Part shown: positions 1 through 8,069 of the stretch, one piece after another
Layout: the number at the start of each line of letters is the position of its first letter
Numbering within the stretch: the stretch's first letter is position 1
Source: an unicellular cyanobacterium SU3
GTDB taxonomy: Bacteria > Cyanobacteriota > Cyanobacteriia > Cyanobacteriales > Microcystaceae
DNA length: 64,000 nucleotides
Reading direction: 5' to 3'
Assembly: GCA_002172675.1 (NCBI GenBank)
Contig: NETF01000061.1
Span: 16,682 to 80,681, forward strand
Notes under the pieces: generated by a model
What the model saw: the letters and a program-made list of their open reading frames with translations, nothing else
The model's database searches: none
What the model was told of the DNA's origin: nothing
Position numbers and translations under genes: made by a program

Positions 1-1
1 T

Positions 2-292
2 AACTTTCGAGAACATCTAGTTTTAAAAATGACAGGAAGTCCCACCACTAATGAACGATTTTGTTGGTGTCCGATGGGTAATTCTTATGGTTCTAGTTTA
101 ACTCCAAAACAGATGACAATTGGTCGACTTGGTTCTGAAAGTTCCCTCAAAAATTTCTATTTTTGTAATGCTTCTTCTGGATATCCTGGGTTTGCGCCTA
201 CTTTTTGGACTGGAGCAAGTTTATATCAAAAATTATCAGGAGATTCCATCTTATCAAAAAGTTTAGATAAACAAAATCGTTCAGTAAATTGA
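2..292 (+). CDS. FAD-dependent oxidoreductase (phytoene-desaturase/amine-oxidase like), C-terminal part only
   Basis: The reading frame is open from base 2, so the gene starts outside the window; the first ATG inside (base 29) is internal. The visible 97 residues end with a segment FYFCNASSGYPGFAPTFWTG, which looks like the C-terminal FAD-binding/substrate strand of the CrtI/amine-oxidase superfamily, where a GD/NA-type motif contacts the flavin and a final helix closes the site. The N-terminal Rossmann motif is not in view, so substrate cannot be judged. It lies 35 bases upstream of another FAD oxidoreductase on the same strand and is probably co-transcribed with it. Family assignment is inference from the tail; moderately sure. 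Confidence 0.6.
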   Translation, partial: NFREHLVLKMTGSPTTNERFCWCPMGNSYGSSLTPKQMTIGRLGSESSLKNFYFCNASSGYPGFAPTFWTGASLYQKLSGDSILSKSLDKQNRSVN

Positions 293-327
293 TAGATTGT
301 TGAGTTATAAAATAGGAGATTGATGTC

Positions 328-1545
328 ATGAGATTTGCTATTATTGGTGGTGGTGCAAGTGGAATGGTCACAGCTTATTTACTAGAAAAACAAGGTCATT
401 CCGTAACAGTTTTTGAAAAAAAACCCTATTTAGGGGGAAATATTATTACTTTAAATAAAAATGTGAAACCCAATCACTCTAATTGTAATTTAACCTTAGA
501 CTGCGGAGTGTTAGAATTTCCCACCGTATTCCATAATTTTCTTAGTTTAATGCAGGAATTAGAGGTAGAATTAGAACCGATATACGCAGGTTCAGGATTA
601 TATCTTAGGGATGGCGGTTACTTTTTATCAGGAGGAATGATTGAAAAGAATTTTCAAGGGTGGAAAAAATGGCTAGAATATTTAAGATTAGATACATTAT
701 ACGCCCGTTCTGCTGGACTTTGGGCTAAACTTAAGTTTAGTAAACGACAAGAATTTTATGATCATTCTATTGCTTATTATTTAGAACGCCAATGTATTCG
801 TAATTGTTGGTTAAAATTATTATTAATGTATAGTTATTCTATGTCTTTTAATTTGATTGATGAATTTCCAGCAGCGTTAGGAATACCAATTCTTAAAAAT
901 TATGTTTTTGTTGACTGGGTAAGGGTGAAAGGAGGGGTTTATTCTTACATTGAAAAGATTTTAGAGAAGTTAAAAGGGAAAACATTTATTAATACACAAA
1001 TTGTTAAAATTTCGAGATTAGATAATTCAGTCAACCTTTATTTTAATGATGGAACTGATCAAGTATTTGATCGCGTTGTCTTTGCCACTCCTCCAGATCA
1101 AGTATTAAAATTATTATCAGATCCAACTGAAGAAGAAATGAAACGATTTTCTCCTTGGAAGGAAAATAAAGCAACAAATATGATTCACCAAGATACCAGT
1201 ATTTACGAACCTTACGGTATTAAAGAATTTTCAGAATTTGACTTTTTTCAAACAACAAAATCCTGGGGTTATAATGCTTACTTAAATCAAGTATGTGGGG
1301 TTAAGTCTTCTGAAAAATATAGTCTTGCTTTTAATTTAGAAGCATTAATTAATAAGGATAAAATTATTCATATTCAAGAACATGAAACCCCTTTTTATAC
1401 TGTAGAGGCACTTAAATATGTTCCAGAAATTATCAAAACAAATGGGATGAATAATACTTATTATGCAGGGGCTTATCTATCAGATGGGTTACACGAAGGA
1501 GCGATTACTTCTGCCTTTCGAGTCGCTGAATTAGTGGGTGTATAA
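328..1545 (+). CDS. NAD(P)/FAD-dependent oxidoreductase, amine-oxidase superfamily
   Basis: A 405-residue protein starting with a textbook dinucleotide-binding fold: FAIIGGGASGMVTAYLLEK (GxGxxG-type, residues 3-21) followed by an acidic residue at the end of strand 2 (VFEKKPYLGG). Near the C-terminus, NNTYYAGAYLSDGLHEGAI matches the second FAD-contacting motif (G-D/S-G...EGA). This is the layout of flavin amine oxidase/phytoene desaturase-like enzymes; a soluble or membrane-peripheral redox enzyme is expected, with unknown substrate. A purine-rich RBS (aggagattgatgtc) precedes the ATG. The gene follows the partial FAD gene at 2-292 and precedes a glutaminase-like gene by 35 bases, so the three may form one transcript. 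Confidence 0.8.
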   Translation: MRFAIIGGGASGMVTAYLLEKQGHSVTVFEKKPYLGGNIITLNKNVKPNHSNCNLTLDCGVLEFPTVFHNFLSLMQELEVELEPIYAGSGLYLRDGGYFLSGGMIEKNFQGWKKWLEYLRLDTLYARSAGLWAKLKFSKRQEFYDHSIAYYLERQCIRNCWLKLLLMYSYSMSFNLIDEFPAALGIPILKNYVFVDWVRVKGGVYSYIEKILEKLKGKTFINTQIVKISRLDNSVNLYFNDGTDQVFDRVVFATPPDQVLKLLSDPTEEEMKRFSPWKENKATNMIHQDTSIYEPYGIKEFSEFDFFQTTKSWGYNAYLNQVCGVKSSEKYSLAFNLEALINKDKIIHIQEHETPFYTVEALKYVPEIIKTNGMNNTYYAGAYLSDGLHEGAITSAFRVAELVGV

Positions 1546-1580
1546 ACTATCAATCTATAATATATAAATAATGATATAAC

Positions 1581-2489
1581 ATGAAAAAATTATCTGATCT
1601 ATCTTCAGAACAATTATCTTATTGGTTTTCAGAAGCATCTGAACAAGCCAAACAAGGGAAATTACCAAATTATATTCCCCTACTACAACAAAGTGAACCT
1701 ACTGTATTCACTTTTTGTATTGTTACTCGAAATAATTATATTCTTAGTCAAGGAGATAGTCAGAAGAACTTTGCTTTAATGAGTATTATTAAACCTTTTT
1801 TGTTATTATATTTACTCTCAGAGTTGGGAGAAGAATTAATTTTTAAAAAAGTAGGCTCTCAATCCTCTAACTATTCCTTTAACTCTTTAGAACAATTACA
1901 ATTAGATCACGGATTTCCTCGTAATCCCATGATTAATAGTGGTGCATTAACTTTAGCATCTTTACTTCCTGGAAAGGATAGTAATACAAGATGTAAAAAC
2001 TTACAACAATGGTTAAATCAACAAAGTGAATGTCATTTATTTTTAGATGAATTGATGTTACACTCAGTTCAATCTTTACCGAATCTTGGCAATAAAGCCA
2101 TTATCGATGAATTAAGCAAAACAGGACAAATTAATGAGCCAGAAATAACCCTAGATACTTATAATAAAATTTGCTGCCTTTCTGTCACCGTAATAGAGTT
2201 AGCTCGTTTAGGTTTATTATTAGTTAATAGCCCGAATATATCCTCAAACAATGTTACAATTGTCCGAAATATAATGACCACTTGCGGACTGTATGAAGCA
2301 TCGGAAAATTTTGCTAAAAACATTGGCTTTCCCAGTAAATCGGGGGTGAGTGGTGCTATCTTATCTGTTGTCCCCCAACAAGGAGCGATCGCCTGTTATA
2401 GTCCTCCTTTAGATGCACAAGGAAACTCAGTAGCTGGTTTATATTTAGTTGAAAAAATAGCTATGGCATTACGTGCTAGGGAAAAGTAG
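1581..2489 (+). CDS. glsA: Glutaminase (glutaminase A family)
   Basis: Hydrolyses L-glutamine to glutamate and ammonia. The 302-residue product has the serine-dependent beta-lactamase-like fold signatures of bacterial glutaminases: a catalytic SxxK motif (SIIK, residues 68-71), the GFPRNPMINSGA motif (around 111-122; usually GRPRNPMINAGAI) and SGVSGAILSVVP (usually SGVGGGILAVVP) near the C-terminus. Length matches the family (about 300-310), but several normally invariant positions differ, for example S-I-I-K-P in place of Q-S-I-S-K-V, so this is a divergent member whose activity should not be taken for granted. It sits directly downstream of two FAD oxidoreductases, an unusual setting for a glutaminase. 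Confidence 0.82.
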   Translation: MKKLSDLSSEQLSYWFSEASEQAKQGKLPNYIPLLQQSEPTVFTFCIVTRNNYILSQGDSQKNFALMSIIKPFLLLYLLSELGEELIFKKVGSQSSNYSFNSLEQLQLDHGFPRNPMINSGALTLASLLPGKDSNTRCKNLQQWLNQQSECHLFLDELMLHSVQSLPNLGNKAIIDELSKTGQINEPEITLDTYNKICCLSVTVIELARLGLLLVNSPNISSNNVTIVRNIMTTCGLYEASENFAKNIGFPSKSGVSGAILSVVPQQGAIACYSPPLDAQGNSVAGLYLVEKIAMALRAREK

Positions 2490-2525
2490 GCTGTCACTAT
2501 ATTTCAGGAGTTAATAATCTACTAA

Positions 2526-2966
2526 TCAAAAAGTTAAGTCATCAAGAAAATAAGAACATTGTTTGGGTAAATCGACATCATACTCTGCTTGTACAATTTC
2601 CACTGCATCTTGATAGATTTCTTCAAATTGCTTTTCTAGTTTAGGTTTCATACCAGGAGCATATTTACCTTTTAAATTTTTTTTGAAAGCCAAAACCTCG
2701 GATTTCCATTTCCTGTAACATTCTTCTAGGGGAACATAGTCAATCTTTAAACGATGTTCAATTTGTCTTCTTAATAAGCTAACCACTGCGCTATATTCAC
2801 TACGTCCCAAAGCTTCAATTTCCTCAATAATATTCTCCCAATCTATTTCCCCCAAATCTTTGATTTCTTGATGGGTATTCACCAGCTTTCGTAAGGCTTT
2901 ACCTTGTTCTATTGTCCATTGATAATAATCTGTTTCGTAAGTCGTAGCCATTGCTATGTTACTCAT
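2526..2966 (-). CDS. DUF29 family protein
   Basis: A 146-residue soluble protein with the DUF29 pattern: an N-terminal YETDYYQWTIEQGKALR segment, then IDWENIIEEIEALGRSE and LRRQIEHRLKIDY. DUF29 proteins are abundant in cyanobacteria, often in several copies, and have no proven function. The chosen ATG has an AGAGG ribosome-binding site eight bases upstream; a second ATG five codons later is possible. It is convergent with the glutaminase gene and 26 bases downstream of the start side of its own unit is the stop of mgtE, so it could read on independently. Family call is firm; function unknown. Confidence 0.85.
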   Translation of the reverse strand: MSNIAMATTYETDYYQWTIEQGKALRKLVNTHQEIKDLGEIDWENIIEEIEALGRSEYSAVVSLLRRQIEHRLKIDYVPLEECYRKWKSEVLAFKKNLKGKYAPGMKPKLEKQFEEIYQDAVEIVQAEYDVDLPKQCSYFLDDLTF

Positions 2967-2992
2967 AGCTTAACCTCTTCTCAAAAGAATGT

Positions 2993-4447
2993 TTAAAGTC
3001 CTAAAACAAGTCTAGCAATAGAAAAATAAATTAATACCCCAATCACATCCACTGCAGTGGTAATAAACGGAGCCGACATTAAAGCAGGATCTAGGCCAAA
3101 TGATCGAAAGACAAAGGGTAAGGCCGAACCTGCAACGGAGGCTAAAATAGCGATCGCCACTAAACTAATACCCACAGACATCGACACTAACCAGTTACCC
3201 TGAAGTCCATAGGCCCAAACTGTCGCTAAAGCCCCTAAAGCCAGTCCTAATAACGCCCCGGCCATTAACTCTCTTAAGATCACCTGTCCGGCACCGAGAT
3301 CCATAATTTCTTCTGTATTTAAGCCCCGAATGACCACCGTTGAGGATTGGGCCCCTACATTACCGCCAGTCCCCGTTAACAGGGGAATAAACGCCGTTAG
3401 AATCGCCATTTGTTCGAGTAAACCCACTTGAGATTTAATAATGGTTCCGGTGACAGTATTGGTTAATAATAAGATCAATAGCCACATCACTCGTTTACGG
3501 GCTACAGTAATTAAACTGGTTTGAAAGTAGTTATCCCCATCAGACTGAACCCCACCCAAGGCATAGATATCTTCAGTGGCTTCTTGTTGTAAGATATCGA
3601 TAACATCATCAACGGTGACAACCCCGACTAATCTTTCTTCTTTGTCCACTACTGGAACCGCTAATAAGTCGTACCGTTGAATAACTTTGGCCACTTCTTC
3701 TTGATCGTCATTGGTGTTGACAGAGACGATCTCTTTAGCCATGATTTCCCCTAGGGTGACTTCTGGGGAAGATAACACCAAATCCCTTAAAGAAACAATG
3801 CCCACCAAATGACGAAACGCATCGGTGACATAGAGATAATAAACAATTTCTGAAGCGGTGGCTAAGGTTCTAATTCGTTCTAGGGTTTGGGCAACCGTTA
3901 AACTTTCTTTGAGGGAAATATATTCCGGGGTCATAATACGCCCGGCGGTGTATTCCTCGTAACCTAATAATAATGCGGTGGTTTGTCGTTCTTCAGGGCT
4001 TAATTGTTCGAGTAAACGACGGACCACTTTAGCCGGTAATTCATCAAATAAACGGGCGCGATCGTCCGGGGACATTTCGTCTACAATATCCCTAACTTCT
4101 TGCTGTTTAAACTGTTCGATTAACGATTGTTGAACCGTCGAATCTAAATTTTCATAAACGGCGATCGCTTCTTCTTTGACCAATAAACGAAAGGCAATCA
4201 CTTGCATCGACTGGGGTAAACCTTCAATGGCTTCAGCAATATCAACTGGTTGAACAGGAACTAAGAGGGATTTTGCTCCTTGTAAATTTCCCTGTTCTAA
4301 TAATAAGGCTAATTGGTTGCAGACTAATTGACGCAACTCTTTACGGGTATTTGATTGTATTGCTGTTACGGGTTCCTTTTGGTTCACTTTTCGATTCGAT
4401 AAAGAACCCATAGGGACATTGATCCTATGGGTCGATTTTGATGACAA
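2993..4447 (-). CDS. mgtE: Magnesium transporter MgtE
   Basis: Mg2+ channel/transporter of the inner membrane. The 484-residue protein has the full MgtE architecture: an acidic superhelical N domain (about 50-150; DEMSPDDRARLFDELP), two CBS domains (about 165-290; GRIMTPEY, VSVNTNDDQEEVAK, LVGVVTVDDVIDIL), a connecting helix, and five C-terminal membrane segments (about 315-484) with the pore-helix motif PLLTGTGGNVGAQSSTVVIRG. The longest reading uses a TTG start; an ATG 12 codons later (at 4411) is equally plausible since neither has a clear ribosome-binding site. Gating by cytosolic Mg2+ through the N/CBS region is family knowledge. No riboswitch-like leader was recognised. Confidence 0.93.
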   Translation of the reverse strand: MSSKSTHRINVPMGSLSNRKVNQKEPVTAIQSNTRKELRQLVCNQLALLLEQGNLQGAKSLLVPVQPVDIAEAIEGLPQSMQVIAFRLLVKEEAIAVYENLDSTVQQSLIEQFKQQEVRDIVDEMSPDDRARLFDELPAKVVRRLLEQLSPEERQTTALLLGYEEYTAGRIMTPEYISLKESLTVAQTLERIRTLATASEIVYYLYVTDAFRHLVGIVSLRDLVLSSPEVTLGEIMAKEIVSVNTNDDQEEVAKVIQRYDLLAVPVVDKEERLVGVVTVDDVIDILQQEATEDIYALGGVQSDGDNYFQTSLITVARKRVMWLLILLLTNTVTGTIIKSQVGLLEQMAILTAFIPLLTGTGGNVGAQSSTVVIRGLNTEEIMDLGAGQVILRELMAGALLGLALGALATVWAYGLQGNWLVSMSVGISLVAIAILASVAGSALPFVFRSFGLDPALMSAPFITTAVDVIGVLIYFSIARLVLGL

Positions 4448-4590
4448 TCATAATTGATTTTATGTTAATTCATCAACTCATTCTTTTAGAGATCCAGAGT
4501 TAATGATTTGACGTAACGCAAGATGAGACAATATAAAAATAGAGAAACACTATCGTTATCAGTCCCTAACTTTAACTCTGGCAAGAAAAT

Positions 4591-6192
4591 ATGGTTTCTG
4601 AACAAACTTGTACCCTAGCTGCTATTGATATTGGCACCAACTCCATTCACATGGTAATTGTGGAAATTGATAAAACCTTACCCGCTTTTACCATTATTTC
4701 ACGGGAAAAAGATACAGTCCGCTTAGGGGAAAGAGATCCCAAAACGGGAAATTTAACCGAAGCAGCGATCGCCCGTTCTTTAGCGTCTCTGCGACGATGT
4801 AAAGACTTAGCAGACAGTTTCAATGTAGAACATATTATTGCCGCCGCTACCAGTGCCACCCGAGAGGCCCCCAATGGGTTAGACTTTATCTGGCAAGTTG
4901 AAGAAGACATCGGTATTACCATCAATTTAATTTCGGGGTATGAAGAAGCCCGTCGCATCTATTTAGGGGTGTTATCGGGGATGGATTTCCAAGAAAAACC
5001 CCACGTTATTATTGATATTGGGGGCGGTTCAACGGAAATTGTTTTAGCAGATGCCCAAGAACCCCGATTTTTGAGCAGTACCAAAGTCGGGGCGGTTCGT
5101 CTAACCAATGAGTTGATCAGTAGTGATCCCATTGATGAGACAGAATTAACCTATTTACAGGCTTATGTGCGAGGAATGTTAGAGAGGCCCATTGATGAAG
5201 TTAAACGGAAACTGAAACCAGGGGAAACTCCCCAGGCCGTAGGGACATCAGGAACCATTGAAACGTTAGTCGGTATTGATGCCATCCAAACGTTAGGAGA
5301 AATACCGAGTCCCTTACAAGGGTATCAAATGAGTCGGAAAAACCTCAAAGATATGGTCAAAAAACTCGTTTCTTTGACCTATGAAGAACGGGTTGATATG
5401 TCAGGAATGTCCGAAAAAAGAGCCGAGATTATTGTTGCTGGTGCGGTCATTCTTTTAGAAGCCATGACCATGTTAGACCTAGACAGTATTACGATTTGTG
5501 AAAGGGCGTTAAGGGAAGGAATGATCGTAGATTGGATGTTAACCCACGGATTAATAGAAGATCGACTGAGTTTTCAAACAGCCGTTCGTCAAAGAAGTGT
5601 TTATAAAATTGCTCGTAAGTATCAAGTTGATCTCGGTTATGGGGAAAACGTGGCTACTTTTGCGGTTAGTTTATTTGATCAACTGGCTGGAGTTCTTCAT
5701 GACTGGGAAAAAAGCGAACGGGAATTATTATGGTCAGCGGCAATTTTACATAATTGTGGTGTTTATATTAGTCATTCGTCCCACCATAAACACTCTTATT
5801 ATTTAATTCGCAATGCAGAATTATTAGGGTTTACAGAAATTGAAATCGAAACCATTGCTAATATTGCTCGTTATCATCGAAAAAGTACCCCTAAGAAAAA
5901 ACATGACGCTTATAGTAAATTACCGGATAAATATCGTAAACGGATTAAACAATTGAGTGCTATGTTACGGATTGCGGTGGCTTTAGATCGTCGTCAAGTT
6001 GGTGCAATTAAAGCAATTGATTGTAAATATGATGAAGAATATAAAAAGCTCCATTTACATTTAATCCCCTCTAATCCACAGGATAATTGTGCTTTAGAGT
6101 TATGGAATTTAGACTATAAAAAAGTCGTCTTTGAAGATTTATTTGATGTTAAAATTGTCGCTACTGTAGAATCACAATTAGTTTCTAATTAG
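4591..6192 (+). CDS. ppx: Ppx/GppA phosphatase (exopolyphosphatase)
   Basis: Expected to hydrolyse inorganic polyphosphate from the chain end or pppGpp. The 533-residue protein has an actin-like ATPase-fold N-terminal half (AAIDIGTNSIHMVIVEI at 10-26; VIIDIGGGSTEIVLAD around 139-154; AVGTSGTIETL around 216-226) and a C-terminal HD-like domain (AAILHNCGVYISHSSHHKHSYY). Length fits the long two-domain Ppx class typical of cyanobacteria. It is divergent from mgtE, with a 143-base shared upstream region, and convergent with dusA. Choice between Ppx and GppA activity cannot be made from sequence alone; Ppx is preferred because of the C-terminal extension. Confidence 0.88.
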   Translation: MVSEQTCTLAAIDIGTNSIHMVIVEIDKTLPAFTIISREKDTVRLGERDPKTGNLTEAAIARSLASLRRCKDLADSFNVEHIIAAATSATREAPNGLDFIWQVEEDIGITINLISGYEEARRIYLGVLSGMDFQEKPHVIIDIGGGSTEIVLADAQEPRFLSSTKVGAVRLTNELISSDPIDETELTYLQAYVRGMLERPIDEVKRKLKPGETPQAVGTSGTIETLVGIDAIQTLGEIPSPLQGYQMSRKNLKDMVKKLVSLTYEERVDMSGMSEKRAEIIVAGAVILLEAMTMLDLDSITICERALREGMIVDWMLTHGLIEDRLSFQTAVRQRSVYKIARKYQVDLGYGENVATFAVSLFDQLAGVLHDWEKSERELLWSAAILHNCGVYISHSSHHKHSYYLIRNAELLGFTEIEIETIANIARYHRKSTPKKKHDAYSKLPDKYRKRIKQLSAMLRIAVALDRRQVGAIKAIDCKYDEEYKKLHLHLIPSNPQDNCALELWNLDYKKVVFEDLFDVKIVATVESQLVSN

Positions 6193-6193
6193 C

Positions 6194-6225
6194 AATTAAT
6201 AATTAATAATTAATAATTAATAATT
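6194..6225. repeat. Short tandem heptamer repeat (AATTAAT)n
   Basis: Four full copies plus part of a fifth of the heptamer AATTAAT lie in the spacer between the convergent ppx and dusA genes. It resembles the short tandemly repeated repetitive (STRR) sequences known from cyanobacterial intergenic regions. A related AT-rich string occurs at about 8048-8080. Confidence 0.7.
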
Positions 6226-6251
6226 GACAATGGACAATTGATAATTATTAA

Positions 6252-7247
6252 TTATCCAAACTCCCCACCTGGAACTTTCTTCAATGCTTCAACAATTACT
6301 TTAGAATCTGCATCGGGTAAATGAGCATTTTCGCTAATATATCGTTTCCATGCTTTTGTCCCTGGAATACCTGAAAAAAGAGCTAATAAATGTCGACTAA
6401 TTTTATGGAGTTTATGACCACGACTGACCCAATCATCGATATAAGGTAACATTTTTTCGATGATTTGATGACGAGTCAACTGCGTTACATTATCCTGATA
6501 AATATCTCGATCAACCGTAGCAAATAAATAAGGATTATCATAAGCAGCCCTGCCAATCATCACAGCATCAACTAAGTTTAAATGAGTTTGGACTTGTTCA
6601 AGGTTAGTAATTCCTCCATTAATCTCAATAAAAAGCTGAGGAAAATCCTGTTTCAGACGATATACCTCTTCATATCTTAAAGGGGGGACATTTCGGTTTT
6701 CTTTGGGACTTAAGCCTTTTAACCAAGCTTTTCTCGCGTGTACGGTAAAGCGTTGACATCCTGCTTCAGAAACTATCTTGACAAACCGAGCCATGTTTTC
6801 ATAACTATCTTGGTTATCAATACCAATGCGATGCTTAACGGTAACAGGAATATTAACGGTGTTTTGCATCTTCTCAACACATTGGGCTACTAACTCAGGG
6901 TTAGCCATTAAACAAGCCCCAAAATGCCCACTTTGAACGCGATCGCTTGGACAGCCGACATTCAAATTCACTTCATCATAACCCCAATCTTCGGCAATTG
7001 TGGCGCATTCTGCTAATTCTTGGGGGTTATCTCCTCCTAGTTGTAAGGATAGGGGTTTTTCTTTTGGGGAAAAGTCTAATAGTTTTGGGCGATCGCCGTG
7101 TATAATGGCTGCGGTGACAATCATTTCGGTATACAGTAAGGTATGACGGGTTATTTGTCGCATAAAGTAGCGAAAATGGCGATCGGTATAATCCATCATC
7201 GGTGCTACACTTAAGGGGTTCATTGAGTCGGTTTGATTGTCGTTCAT
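6252..7247 (-). CDS. dusA: tRNA-dihydrouridine synthase A
   Basis: FMN-dependent reduction of uridine to dihydrouridine in the D-loop of tRNA. The 331-residue TIM-barrel protein shows the DusA hallmarks: SVAPMMDYTDRHFRYFMR at the N-terminus, the NVGCPSDRVQSGHFGACLM motif (about 97-115) holding the catalytic Cys in GACLM, the VKHRIGID segment, FTVHARKAWLKGLSPKENR (DusA-specific), and EINGGI plus VMIGRAAYDNPYLF for FMN phosphate binding. Length is normal. Cyanobacteria usually carry DusA and a DusB-like protein. It is transcribed away from the universal stress protein gene across an 89-base spacer. Confidence 0.93.
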   Translation of the reverse strand: MNDNQTDSMNPLSVAPMMDYTDRHFRYFMRQITRHTLLYTEMIVTAAIIHGDRPKLLDFSPKEKPLSLQLGGDNPQELAECATIAEDWGYDEVNLNVGCPSDRVQSGHFGACLMANPELVAQCVEKMQNTVNIPVTVKHRIGIDNQDSYENMARFVKIVSEAGCQRFTVHARKAWLKGLSPKENRNVPPLRYEEVYRLKQDFPQLFIEINGGITNLEQVQTHLNLVDAVMIGRAAYDNPYLFATVDRDIYQDNVTQLTRHQIIEKMLPYIDDWVSRGHKLHKISRHLLALFSGIPGTKAWKRYISENAHLPDADSKVIVEALKKVPGGEFG

Positions 7248-7336
7248 TATGAGTCTTAATGCTAAGATAATTGATATTTTTGTAACTGGTAACTGCTTTA
7301 AAATTAGATTGTCTTACGCTTCATTATTGTATCAAA

Positions 7337-7771
7337 ATGAGTTTATTTACTGGCGATCGCATTTTAGTTCCCATTGATTTTTCTCAAGATTCTTTTAATG
7401 CGCTTGATGAAACGTTAAACTATGTCAAAGATCCCAATAAAATCACAGTGATTCATGTTTTATTGCCTTTAGAATCTGTTGATCCGGGTGTGATTTGGTC
7501 AACTTTAAATGATGATACTCGTCAGAGTAATGTTAAAAATGCTTTTTATGAACGTTATCCTAAATCTTTAGTTGATAACTTAACTTTAGTGATTAAAATA
7601 GGTAATCCTAGCTTAGAAGTTGTGGATTATGCTAAAAAAAATAATATTGATCTCATTATCATTGCTTCTCATGGACGCACTGGGTTAAATCGTTTTCTGT
7701 TGGGTTCAGTGACAGAAAAAGTTGTCCGTTTAGCTTCATGTCCTGTATTAGTTTGGCGTGATTATCATTAA
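7337..7771 (+). CDS. Universal stress protein (UspA family)
   Basis: A 144-residue single-domain UspA protein. It begins with ILVPIDFSQDSFNALDETL and ends with the ATP-binding signature SHGRTGLNRFLLGSVTEKVVRLASCPVLV, matching G-2x-G-9x-G(S/T), so an ATP-binding type is likely. It acts in the cytoplasm and is probably a stress-related nucleotide-binding protein; no partner is suggested by the context. The first codons overlap a HIP1 octamer. Confidence 0.9.
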   Translation: MSLFTGDRILVPIDFSQDSFNALDETLNYVKDPNKITVIHVLLPLESVDPGVIWSTLNDDTRQSNVKNAFYERYPKSLVDNLTLVIKIGNPSLEVVDYAKKNNIDLIIIASHGRTGLNRFLLGSVTEKVVRLASCPVLVWRDYH

Positions 7772-8069
7772 AATATGCTTTTGTTTTAAGAAAGTATAAT
7801 TGTTTCAAATAAGTTTAAGACAGAGGAGTATGAGAATCTTGCTCACTGTGTTAACAATAAAAGCAATAAAGAGAGGCGATCGCTTGTCTCATTTCTATAT
7901 AACTGTTTATAACTGTTCTTCGTTTGGTACAGTTTTTTTGTTCTGTCATAAGCAATAGACATTCTGGGTAAAACACAGTGTTAGGGTTTAACAGTGTTAA
8001 ACCCCTACGGAATAAAAAGGCGATCGCCATTATAAACCGAACAAATTATTAATTATCCATTATTAATTA
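7772..8069. other. Intergenic spacer with one palindrome
   Basis: This 298-base spacer holds two HIP1 octamers and a stem-loop GGGTTTAAC-AGT-GTTAAACCC at 7984-8004, one of several similar palindromes scattered through the window. A 42-codon open frame beginning at 7830 with an AGGAG just upstream exists but has no family resemblance. Nothing else was recognised. Confidence 0.4.

Noticed and set aside
4445..4591. Mg-sensing leader upstream of mgtE
   Set aside because: The spacer with ppx is short and has no M-box-like elements.
7830..7958. 42-codon frame with an AGGAG upstream after the universal stress protein gene
   Set aside because: No family resemblance, many Cys/Phe/Ser and a HIP1 octamer inside; more likely chance.
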